Shown: positions 52,252-59,430 of the stretch, one piece after another
Position numbering within the stretch: the first letter of the stretch is position 1
Layout: each line of letters opens with the position of its first letter
From: an uncultured Oscillospiraceae bacterium
Lineage (GTDB): Bacteria > Bacillota > Clostridia > Oscillospirales > Oscillospiraceae
Assembly: GCA_905234625.1 (NCBI GenBank)
Contig: CAJOIC010000009.1
Location: 1-64,000, forward strand
Direction: 5' to 3'
DNA: 64,000 nt
Notes under the pieces: model-generated
Databases searched by the model: none
The model's input: only the letters and a program-made list of their open reading frames with translations
Told to the model about the DNA's origin: nothing
Position numbers and translations under genes: made by a program

Positions 52252-52362
52252 ACCGCGGAGGAGTCGTCCGGTACCGGCAGCGCGGTTCTGTGGATCGTGA
52301 TCGTGGCGGTGATCATTGCTGCTGCGGCGGTGATCGTTATCCTGCGCAGACGGAAGAAATAA
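52252..52362 (+). pseudogene. Membrane-anchor tail downstream of the TAG
   Basis: In frame with the cohesin gene, 36 codons read TAEESSGTGSAVLW, a run of Ile/Val/Ala, then LRRRKK and TAA at 52360-52362. This is a normal C-terminal membrane anchor. It has no start or ribosome site of its own. Confidence 0.85.
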
Positions 52363-52372
52363 TCGTAAAGAG

Positions 52373-52400
52373 AGCGCCGGGCTGTGAAGCGCGGCGCTTT
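52373..52400 (+). terminator. Weak terminator after the cohesin gene
   Basis: AGCGCCG (52373-52379) pairs with CGGCGCT (52392-52398), followed by TTCTCCC. Confidence 0.4.
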
Positions 52401-52406
52401 CTCCCG

Positions 52407-52435
52407 TTGACAGAGGAGATTTTTGCGTATATGAT
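52407..52435 (+). promoter_or_regulatory. Promoter of the EEP-family gene
   Basis: TTGACA (52407-52412), 17 bases, TATGAT (52430-52435). Confidence 0.82.
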
Positions 52436-52456
52436 ATCCGCAGGGAGGGATGTTTC

Positions 52457-53554
52457 ATGGCGTCCGAAAAACCGAAAAAAACTCTTGCCCGCAGGGTCCT
52501 AAGCATCGTGGGGATCGTGCTGGGTGTGATCGTTCTGCTGGTGGTTTGGCTCTTCGGCTGGCTGACCGTGGGCGAGTATAATCCCGACGATGTGGAACCG
52601 GTGGAGATCGGGGGCGAGGCGTCCGAGCTCCTCTATCCGGGCTCTTCGGTGAAGATCGTCACCTGGAACATAGGTTACGGCGCCCTGGGCGACAATGCGG
52701 ATTTCTTTATGGACGGCGGCTCCGGTGTCCGTACTGCGGACGAGGACCGGGTCCGGGAAAACATCCAGGCGGTGATCGACGAGCTGACACTCCTGCAGCC
52801 GGACGTAGTCTTCCTACAGGAGACGGACCGGGATTCCAGCCGCTCCTACCACATCGACGAGGCCGGTCTCATCGCGGATTCCTTCGCGGGATACCAGAAC
52901 ACCTTTGCTTATAATTTTCGTGTCATGTTCGTGCCCTATCCCGTGCCGCCCATCGGCAAGGTGAACAGCGGCATCCAGACCCTGAGCGCCTATCCCGTTT
53001 CGGATTCCCAGCGCATCCAGCTGCCCTGTCCCTTCTCCTGGCCGCTGCGGATCGGGAATCTGAAGCGCTGCATCATGGTGGACCGTGTTCCCGTCTATGG
53101 GACGGACAAGGAGCTGGTTCTAATTAACCTCCATCTGGAGGCTTATGACGACGGCGAGGGCAAGATCGCCCAGACGGCGATGCTCCGGGATATCCTTCAA
53201 GCGGAGGCGGACGCGGGCAACTATGTCATCGCCGGCGGTGACTTCAACCAGATCTTTTCCTCCATTGAGAATCCCTACCCCTCCCGGGAGGGAATGTGGC
53301 TGCCGGGGGAGATCGACGTGAGTGCCTTCGGTCCCGGCTGGCAGTTTGCCATGGATACGTCCCTGCCCAGCTGCCGCTCTCTGGACCGCCCTCTGGCCGG
53401 CGCGGAGCTTCAGGATTTCCAGTTTTACCTGATCGACGGATTCATCGTCTCCGATAACCTCGTGATCACTTCGCTCCAAACACAGGACCTCGGCTTTGTG
53501 AACTCCGACCATAACCCCGTGGTGATGGAGGTCTATCTTCCGGCTGCCTATTGA
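52457..53554 (+). CDS. Membrane-anchored endonuclease/exonuclease/phosphatase family protein
   Basis: A 365-residue protein. A basic N-terminus and one membrane segment (about residues 17-37) are followed by the EEP fold, facing outside: VTWNIGYGALGD near residue 72, QPDVVFLQETDRDS near 115 with the metal glutamate, INLHLEAYDDGEGK near 222, GGDFNQIF near 259 and NSDHNPVVMEVYLP at the end with the catalytic Asp-His. Members cut phosphodiesters in nucleic acids or lipids (sphingomyelinase-like). An external location favours a lipid, nucleotide or DNA substrate, but it cannot be told which. Confidence 0.85.
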   Translation: MASEKPKKTLARRVLSIVGIVLGVIVLLVVWLFGWLTVGEYNPDDVEPVEIGGEASELLYPGSSVKIVTWNIGYGALGDNADFFMDGGSGVRTADEDRVRENIQAVIDELTLLQPDVVFLQETDRDSSRSYHIDEAGLIADSFAGYQNTFAYNFRVMFVPYPVPPIGKVNSGIQTLSAYPVSDSQRIQLPCPFSWPLRIGNLKRCIMVDRVPVYGTDKELVLINLHLEAYDDGEGKIAQTAMLRDILQAEADAGNYVIAGGDFNQIFSSIENPYPSREGMWLPGEIDVSAFGPGWQFAMDTSLPSCRSLDRPLAGAELQDFQFYLIDGFIVSDNLVITSLQTQDLGFVNSDHNPVVMEVYLPAAY

Positions 53555-53560
53555 CGAAAC

Positions 53561-53600
53561 GGAAGCGCCGGTCTTCCCCTGTGGGAAGACCGGCGCTTCC
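53561..53600. terminator. Bidirectional terminator
   Basis: Perfect 18-base arms (53561-53578 and 53583-53600) with a CTGT loop, between convergent genes. Confidence 0.85.
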
Positions 53601-53603
53601 GCT

Positions 53604-53777
53604 CTATTTGATGTTCTCCTCAGCACAGTTGTCCCGGACCCGCATACCCATCTCGTCGGGATGGCCCGCCGGGAATTCGGCGATGCTGAGCTCATCGAAT
53701 TTGGAGCACAGCCTCATCTCCGGGTTTAGCCGCAGGTCCTCAGCGGAGCGGGGGAGCTTCCTCTTTTTCTTTGACAT
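53604..53777 (-). CDS. Small basic hypothetical protein
   Basis: A 57-residue protein beginning MSKKKRKLPRSAEDLRLNPE and rich in charged residues. The ATG at 53777 has GGGAGG eight bases upstream. The gene lies 17 bases after the helical protein gene on the same strand, so they form a pair. No family recognised. Confidence 0.55.
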   Translation of the reverse strand: MSKKKRKLPRSAEDLRLNPEMRLCSKFDELSIAEFPAGHPDEMGMRVRDNCAEENIK

Positions 53778-53794
53778 ATCTGCGGCCTCCCGTA

Positions 53795-54229
53795 TCACAG
53801 ATAGGCGCGCATATCCGCACCCAGGGTCTCCTCGATGGAGATGAGCCGCTTGGCGATGTCCTTGGAGAACTCATCCGCCGCGGCGTACTGGTTCAGATAG
53901 CGGCTCAGGGACTTGACGCCCATGTTGCAGCCGTCCGTCATGAGATCGGCGATGGTGTGGTCGCTCTCGTGCAGCACCAGCTTCATATCGGTTTTCATCC
54001 GGGACATGGTCTCCACCATTGGACTGGGGTCCTTGCCGTCGTCCCCAAGCCGGTCCAGGTGCTCCCGGATCTCCGTGCCCAGGGCTTCGTGGTGCTTCTT
54101 GCTCTCCGTGAGGAGGGAGCGCAGGCTATTCTCGTGCACATATTCCAGCACGTCGCAGATGGAGGAGACGCCCATCTTTACCCCGGAGTCGCACTCCCGC
54201 AGGAGCTTGACAGTATCCTGTTCGATCAT
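53795..54229 (-). CDS. Helical, ferritin-like hypothetical protein
   Basis: A 144-residue all-helical protein with no signal peptide. His and Glu residues recur in the helices (YVHENSLRSLLTESKKHHEA, LHESDHTIADLM), and the pattern of two long helical hairpins recalls small ferritin-like (DUF2383-type) proteins. Metal binding is possible but not shown. It is followed by the 57-residue gene; the terminator of the GltD-like gene lies upstream. Confidence 0.5.
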   Translation of the reverse strand: MIEQDTVKLLRECDSGVKMGVSSICDVLEYVHENSLRSLLTESKKHHEALGTEIREHLDRLGDDGKDPSPMVETMSRMKTDMKLVLHESDHTIADLMTDGCNMGVKSLSRYLNQYAAADEFSKDIAKRLISIEETLGADMRAYL

Positions 54230-54292
54230 TTGGCATCGTTCCTTTTCATATGGATGCTGTCAGTATGCCACGAAAACCGGAAAATATGCGAA

Positions 54293-54322
54293 AAGACGAG
54301 CCGCAGCCTGCGGCTCGTCTTC
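54293..54322 (-). terminator. Terminator of the redox gene pair
   Basis: AAGACGAGCCGCAG (54293-54306) and CTGCGGCTCGTCTT (54308-54321); on the minus strand the stem runs into TTTTC. Confidence 0.8.
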
Positions 54323-54349
54323 GTTTTTGGTATGGAGGAAAGCCCATGC

Positions 54350-55723
54350 TCAGCTCAGCTGCGCGGCAATGATGGCGGCGGCCTTCTTACCGTCGGCCAT
54401 GGCGTGGACCAGGGTATAGGCGCCGGTGACGGCGTCGCCCCCGGCGTAGGTGTTGTCTTCCGAGGCGGCCAGGGTCTGCTTGTCGACGATGATGCAGCCC
54501 TTGTCGTTGGTCTTTAGACCGGGGATAGGTTCGGCGGTGAAACCGAGAGCCAGCACGGCAACGTCCGCGGGGAAGACCACCGTCTCCTTCGTGGCCTGGA
54601 CCCCACGGCGGCCGCCGGGATAGTCGAGGCCGGTGAATTCCGTCTTGCGGCAGACGAGGGAAGAGAGCTTCCCGCCCTCCGCGGTGAATTCCGAGGGAGC
54701 GGCCATGAGAGCCAGGGTGACGCCCTCCTCCAAGGCGCGGTCGATCTCCTCCCGGCGGGCGGGCATTTCCTCCCGGGAGCGGCGGTAGACGATGGTGACG
54801 CTCTCAGACCCGGCGCGCAGGGCGCAGCGGGCCGCATCTACGGCGGTGTTGCCGCCGCCCAGGACCACCACGTTCTTTCCGGCGATGGGGGCGCCGTCCA
54901 CATTGGCGGCGGTTAGGTAATCGTTCGCGGTATAGACACCGGGCAGGTCCTCGCCGGGAATCTTCGGCAGGACGGGCTTGCTGGCGCCGGTGGCGACGAA
55001 TACGGCCTTGAATTTCTCGCAGAGCTCGGCGACGGTGATGTCCGTGCCCACCTTCACGCCGGTCTTTGTCTCTACGCCCTGGCGGCGGAGCTCGTCCAGC
55101 TTCCGCTCCACCACGGCATTGGGCAGGACGAAGCCGGGGATGCCGTAGACGGGTATGCCGCCCATGAAATCCTTCGCCTCGAACAGGGTGACGGCGAAGC
55201 CCTTCCGGGACAGATCGTCTGCGCAGGCCATGCCTGCCGGACCGGAGCCCGCCACGGCCACGGGGATGCCGTTTGGCTCGGCGCAGGGGAGGGGCTTGCC
55301 GTGCTCCGCGTGCCAGTCGGCCACGAAAGCCTCCAGCCGTCCGATGGATACGCTCTCGCCCCGGATGCCCCGGGTGCAGTTGAGCTCGCATTGTTTCTCC
55401 TGGGCGCAGACCCGGCCGGTGATGGCGGGCAGGGCGTTCTTCTCGGAGATGAGTTCATAGGCTGCCTGGTAGTCTCCCGCCCGGACCTGGGCGATGAACT
55501 CCGTGGTGGGAGTATGGGCGGGGCAGGAGACGGAGCAGTACCGGCCCGGACACTTGAGGCAGCGGGCGGATTCCTCCGCGGCCATGTCGGGGGTGTAACC
55601 CAGGGCCACCTCGTCGTAGTTTTTCACGCGGTCTTCCGGAGCCTGGGTGGGCATGGGCGTTTTCACCATGGAGAGGTTCGGGTCCTGAACGGGGACGAAA
55701 ACGGTGTTGTCTCTCAAAAACAT
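54350..55723 (-). CDS. GltD-like NAD(P)H-dependent iron-sulfur flavin oxidoreductase
   Basis: A 457-residue relative of the glutamate synthase small subunit. The N-terminal part has two cysteine clusters for [4Fe-4S] centres (CLKCPGRYCSVSCPAH; CAQEKQCELNCTRG). The FAD-binding GSGPAGMACADDLSRKG starts near residue 157 and the NAD(P)-binding VVVLGGGNTAVDAARCALR near 283; GDAVTGAYTLVHAMADGK closes the FAD site. No large glutamate synthase subunit is nearby. Instead it lies 12 bases after a ferredoxin-fused flavoprotein, to which it may feed electrons from NAD(P)H. Confidence 0.88.
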   Translation of the reverse strand: MFLRDNTVFVPVQDPNLSMVKTPMPTQAPEDRVKNYDEVALGYTPDMAAEESARCLKCPGRYCSVSCPAHTPTTEFIAQVRAGDYQAAYELISEKNALPAITGRVCAQEKQCELNCTRGIRGESVSIGRLEAFVADWHAEHGKPLPCAEPNGIPVAVAGSGPAGMACADDLSRKGFAVTLFEAKDFMGGIPVYGIPGFVLPNAVVERKLDELRRQGVETKTGVKVGTDITVAELCEKFKAVFVATGASKPVLPKIPGEDLPGVYTANDYLTAANVDGAPIAGKNVVVLGGGNTAVDAARCALRAGSESVTIVYRRSREEMPARREEIDRALEEGVTLALMAAPSEFTAEGGKLSSLVCRKTEFTGLDYPGGRRGVQATKETVVFPADVAVLALGFTAEPIPGLKTNDKGCIIVDKQTLAASEDNTYAGGDAVTGAYTLVHAMADGKKAAAIIAAQLS

Positions 55724-55735
55724 ATCGATCCCTCC

Positions 55736-57445
55736 TTACAGCGTGTCGGCATAGGCGGCGGCTTCCGCGCCAGAGGTGAAGGCGGAGGCCATGGCCCAGG
55801 TGAGCTCGGATATGACGGCCAGCTTGCCCTTCCGGTGCATGGCGGACGTGGCGTCGCCCACGCCGTACAAGCCGGGGATGAAGGAGCCGTCGTTTCTAAG
55901 GACGCGGCATTTCCCGTCCACCATGAGGCCGCCGAGAGAGGCCTCGGAGAAGCGGGAGCCGAGAATGGCGTAATAAGGGCCCTTGTCGCCGATGGACACG
56001 AGGAAATCCGCGGGCTTTCCGAAGTCGCCGTCCTTCCCGGAGGCGCAGGCCTCGTTGTAGCGCCGGACGGTGTCCAGGAAGGCGTCCCGGTCCATACCGC
56101 AGGCGTCCGCCAGCTCCGCCAGCGTGTCAGCCTTCTTGACAGGGGCGTCCTTGGGCAGGGCGGCCTCCTCCTCCAGCTCTGTCTCCCAGGTCTCGTAGAG
56201 ATAGGCCTTGGCGGCGAAGGCGGGATTCGAGATGAAGCGGTCCGCAATGGCCTTGATGGCGTCCCGGCTCTGGATGGCCCAGGAGATCTCCTTCGGCTGA
56301 TCGGCAATGATGGCGGTCATGCCGAAGAGGCCGTCCGCCTCGTTGATCCAGCGCTTGCCGTCCAGGTTGAACTGGGGCATGTCCGGCTCCAGGGCGATGT
56401 CCGCCAGGACGTTGGAGAAGGGGTGATGCTTCGGCCCGAACATGGAGATGAACATCCGGTCCGGGTTGGGTTCCACGCCCAGCTCCCGCAGCATGTCTAT
56501 GCCGTCGCCGGTGTCGGTGGGCACGGAGAAGCGGTGGATGGGGGTGTCGCCCTCGAAAAACCAAGGGGCAAACTCTTTGATCTTCTCGTCGCTCTTGCCG
56601 AAGCCGCCGGTGGCCAGGACCACCGCGGGGGTGTCGATATGTACCTCTCCGCCGCGATCCTCGCAGACGAGACCGCAGATGGCTCCGTCCGCGCCCAGCA
56701 CCAGGTGCTTTGCCGCCGTGCCGGTGAGGATCTCCACGTCCAGCTTCTGGTCTCGGATGGCTTCCAGCATCGTATACTTGACATAGGTGCCGCCCCAGCC
56801 GGGGCCGATGGCGTCGTCCCGGCAGAGGAGATTGTCCCGGATGCGGTTTGGGAAGTCCAAAAGACCGGGACCGTAGATGGGGCCGTGGGCGTCCGCGTCG
56901 CCCAGGTTCACCAGGTGATAGACCTCCTCGGCCGTTCCGAACTCGCACAGCCAGTCGAAGAAAGCGCCGCAGCCGTAAACTGCTGTGCGGATGACGTCCT
57001 CGTCCAGGACGCGGTCCGTGACGTTCAGGTAGTGCTGGATAGCCTTTTCCCGGCAGTCCTCCATGCCCGCTGCCTCGTGCCACTTGGTGTAGACGGGGAA
57101 AAAGGCGTGGGCATAATCTGTGTTGCCGCCGAGCTTGTCGGCTTTTTCCACGAGGATGACCTTCTTTCCGAGCTGGGCCGCCCGGACCGCCGCGACGATG
57201 CCGCTGCCGCCGCCGCAGACCACCACGTCAGCCTTTTTCCGGATGGGCTCGTGGGGCACGACGGGGACGGGGTTGTCCACGTCGTGGATGGAGCAGGTAT
57301 GGCACACCCGCGCGCACAGGCCGCATTCCACGCATTTATCGGGGTCTATCTGGTACTTGGTGCCGAGATAGTCGATGGCCTGCATAGGGCATTCCATGGC
57401 GCAGTTATGACAGCATACACAGTTTTCCTGGTTGATCTGATACAT
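55736..57445 (-). CDS. Ferredoxin-fused fumarate-reductase-like flavoprotein
   Basis: A 569-residue protein. Residues 1-60 hold two [4Fe-4S] motifs (CVCCHNCAMECP, CVECGLCARVCH). The rest is a fumarate reductase/succinate dehydrogenase-type flavoprotein with the dinucleotide turn VVVCGGGSGIVAAVRAAQLG near 75, LATGGFGKSDEKI near 268, and a C-terminal VGDATSAMHRKGKLAV. No signal peptide, heme or quinone subunit, so it is a soluble reductase of an unsaturated or oxidised organic acid; the substrate is not evident. Paired with the GltD-like gene and divergent from a permease across shared operator-like repeats. Confidence 0.85.
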   Translation of the reverse strand: MYQINQENCVCCHNCAMECPMQAIDYLGTKYQIDPDKCVECGLCARVCHTCSIHDVDNPVPVVPHEPIRKKADVVVCGGGSGIVAAVRAAQLGKKVILVEKADKLGGNTDYAHAFFPVYTKWHEAAGMEDCREKAIQHYLNVTDRVLDEDVIRTAVYGCGAFFDWLCEFGTAEEVYHLVNLGDADAHGPIYGPGLLDFPNRIRDNLLCRDDAIGPGWGGTYVKYTMLEAIRDQKLDVEILTGTAAKHLVLGADGAICGLVCEDRGGEVHIDTPAVVLATGGFGKSDEKIKEFAPWFFEGDTPIHRFSVPTDTGDGIDMLRELGVEPNPDRMFISMFGPKHHPFSNVLADIALEPDMPQFNLDGKRWINEADGLFGMTAIIADQPKEISWAIQSRDAIKAIADRFISNPAFAAKAYLYETWETELEEEAALPKDAPVKKADTLAELADACGMDRDAFLDTVRRYNEACASGKDGDFGKPADFLVSIGDKGPYYAILGSRFSEASLGGLMVDGKCRVLRNDGSFIPGLYGVGDATSAMHRKGKLAVISELTWAMASAFTSGAEAAAYADTL

Positions 57446-57486
57446 GATACGCTATCCCTCCCTACAATTTGTTTCGCTTGTATAAT

Positions 57487-57514
57487 ATTATAACAGATGA
57501 GCGGAGTCTTGTAA
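57487..57514 (-). promoter_or_regulatory. Promoter of the flavoprotein-GltD pair
   Basis: On the minus strand TTACAA (57514-57509), 16 bases, TATAAT (57492-57487). Confidence 0.7.
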
Positions 57515-57546
57515 TTGTTCATAAAACAACAAAATCGCCATTTTTA

Positions 57547-57561
57547 TGTGCTCACAGCACA
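57547..57561. promoter_or_regulatory. Operator-like palindrome 1
   Basis: TGTGCT-CAC-AGCACA, a perfect 6-3-6 palindrome, upstream of both promoters. Confidence 0.6.
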
Positions 57562-57594
57562 GGAGGAAGCCAGTGAAAAGCAGGGCGTGAAATA

Positions 57595-57609
57595 TGTGCT
57601 GAGAGCACA
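57595..57609. promoter_or_regulatory. Operator-like palindrome 2
   Basis: TGTGCT-GAG-AGCACA, the same half-sites as palindrome 1, 48 bases away. A half-related TGTGCACA lies at 57633-57640, next to the permease promoter. Confidence 0.6.
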
Positions 57610-57640
57610 AAAATCGACGGTAGTTTTCCTTTTGTGCACA

Positions 57641-57670
57641 TAGACACAGTTTGTTCATAAATGATATAAT
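57641..57670 (+). promoter_or_regulatory. Promoter of the permease gene
   Basis: TAGACA (57641-57646), 18 bases, TATAAT (57665-57670). Confidence 0.6.
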
Positions 57671-57801
57671 GACATTAAATTCGGTTACTGTGCCATGATT
57701 TGTCGGGGCGTTCGGGGGAGCGCCTGCGGGACATGGCCGCAAACCACATGGGGCCCGACGGTCCGCCGTCCGGGCAAAAAAGAAATGAAGGAGAGTCAAG
57801 C

Positions 57802-59268
57802 ATGAAGAAATTCTTTATGATCCTGTCTCTGATCCTCGTAGCCTGCATGCTGCTGTCCGTGTGCGCCTTTGCCAGCGGTGAACCCGCGGCCGACGGCGGC
57901 GCCGCCAGCGACGAGGCTGCCGCCGCTTCTGCCGGCGCGATCGGAAGCAGGAATGTCTGGCTGTCGGGACTGTTTGTCATCCTGTCTATTGCGGTGTTCA
58001 TCATTCTCTGTTATAAGAATGTCCACACTGGCATCGCGGCGCTGATCGCCACGATCATCGCGGCCCTCGGCTCCACAAACCCGTTCTATGTCTCCCTCTT
58101 TGAGGTCTTCCCCTCCGGCGTCGCCTCTCTGGTCGAGATGATGTTCTTCGTCTTCACCATGTCCGGCCTGCTGGGCTACCTGATGGACGAGACGGGCTGC
58201 TCCAAGTCCGTGGGCAACACCATGATCAAGCTCCTGGGCACCGACCGGGCCTGGATGGCCATCTCCGCCACCGCCATCATCCTGATGCTGGCCGGCGTGG
58301 GTACGTTCATCTTCGTGGTCGTGGTCGTGGCCGCGCCTCTTATGAAGGCCGCGAACCTGCCCCGGAAGGTGGGCATGATCGCCGCCCAGGGCATTGCTCC
58401 CGCCATCAACTTCTGCATGCCCGTGCCGAACGTTCCCGGCTCCCTGCCCAACATGTTCCTGGGCACCGGCCTGTTCGACGCGCCCATCCTGTCCATCGCT
58501 ACAGGTCTTGTGGGCATCGCCCTCTTCCTGTGGTACCAGACCCGCCTTGTCAAGAAGGCCCGCGAGAACGGCGAGGGCTATGACGGTGAGGACGTGGAGC
58601 TGGATCTGGACGAGTCGACCCTGCCCAACTTCTGGGCTTCCATCGCGCCTCTGGTAGCCGTCGTGGTGGCGGCCATCGTGTTTGCGCACATCGACCTGTC
58701 CTACCAGACCTGGCAGACCCAGCTGGTGGCCCTGGCTCAGTTCGTCGGCATCATCGTGCTGGTGATCCTCCAGTGGAACCGCTGCAAGAAGATCGGCGTC
58801 GTGAACATCCTCTCCAAGGGCTGCACCGGCATGTGGGGCTTCCTCATGCTTGCCGGCTGCGTCTATGGCTTCGGTCAGGTGGTCACCACCAGCTCGGTCA
58901 TCGAGCCGGTGCAGAACTGGGTGCTCGGCCTGAACCTGAGCCCGTACATCACCGCCATGATCTCCGTGGCTGTCATCGCCGCCCTCTGCACGGACGGTAT
59001 CTCCGCCATGATGATCTGGCTGCCGATGTTCGGCCAGCAGTACCTCGCTATGGGCGTGAACGCCGGTGCGCTGCGCCGTCTGCTCCTCTGCACCACGCAG
59101 ACCTTCGACTCCCTGCCGCACGCGCAGTCCATCGCCAACACTCTCGGCGTGTTTGGTCTGACCCACAAGCAGGCTTACAAGGAGCTGTTCATCACCACGG
59201 TCATCTTCCCGACCATCTTCTCCATCTTCTGCTGCATCTGCTGCGTCATCTTCTACGGTGTGGGCTGA
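57802..59268 (+). CDS. GntP-like permease
   Basis: A 488-residue polytopic membrane protein with about twelve hydrophobic segments. The central PAINFCMPVPNVPGSLPNMFLG, with prolines breaking a segment before a 'LG-G' turn, and the paired halves resemble GntP/ion-transporter superfamily proton symporters of organic or sugar acids. The N-terminus is unusual: a Sec-type leader MKKFFMILSLILVACMLLSV followed by an Ala/Gly/Glu-rich stretch before the first core segment. ATG 57802 follows AAGGAG. Divergent from the flavoprotein, so it may import the acid that enzyme reduces. Family assignment is tentative. Confidence 0.6.
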   Translation: MKKFFMILSLILVACMLLSVCAFASGEPAADGGAASDEAAAASAGAIGSRNVWLSGLFVILSIAVFIILCYKNVHTGIAALIATIIAALGSTNPFYVSLFEVFPSGVASLVEMMFFVFTMSGLLGYLMDETGCSKSVGNTMIKLLGTDRAWMAISATAIILMLAGVGTFIFVVVVVAAPLMKAANLPRKVGMIAAQGIAPAINFCMPVPNVPGSLPNMFLGTGLFDAPILSIATGLVGIALFLWYQTRLVKKARENGEGYDGEDVELDLDESTLPNFWASIAPLVAVVVAAIVFAHIDLSYQTWQTQLVALAQFVGIIVLVILQWNRCKKIGVVNILSKGCTGMWGFLMLAGCVYGFGQVVTTSSVIEPVQNWVLGLNLSPYITAMISVAVIAALCTDGISAMMIWLPMFGQQYLAMGVNAGALRRLLLCTTQTFDSLPHAQSIANTLGVFGLTHKQAYKELFITTVIFPTIFSIFCCICCVIFYGVG

Positions 59269-59303
59269 TCCGGCGGAACATAGTATCTGCATCGATCCCC
59301 CCG

Positions 59304-59332
59304 AAAGGGCCGCCTTTGACGGCGGCCCTTTT
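59304..59332 (+). terminator. Terminator of the permease gene
   Basis: AAAGGGCCGCC (59304-59314) and GGCGGCCCTTT (59321-59331) around a TTTGAC loop, with a T tract. The loop also supplies a -35 element. Confidence 0.85.
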
Positions 59333-59344
59333 GTATTATATAAT
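59316..59344 (+). promoter_or_regulatory. Promoter beginning in the terminator loop
   Basis: TTGACG (59316-59321) lies in the terminator loop and TATAAT (59339-59344) follows after exactly 17 bases; the gene starts at 59431. Confidence 0.7.
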
Positions 59345-59430
59345 GACATAAAAGAGTCCGCGTCCGTCAAACGCGCCGGGGCGCTCTCCGTCCGTCGGCG
59401 TACCACTTTTCATCCCGGGAGGTCGTTCCT

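Larger units (their letters stand above)
57446..57801. other. Divergent control region
   Basis: A 356-base gap. It contains both promoters, two identical-consensus palindromes, and TTGTTCATAAA repeated at 57516-57526 and 57651-57661. From 57671 to 57801 is the GC-rich leader of the permease gene. Confidence 0.6.

Noticed and set aside
54350-55723. True glutamate synthase small subunit (gltD)
   Set aside because: No large subunit gene is near, and the partner is a ferredoxin-fused flavoprotein, so only the general GltD-like call is kept.
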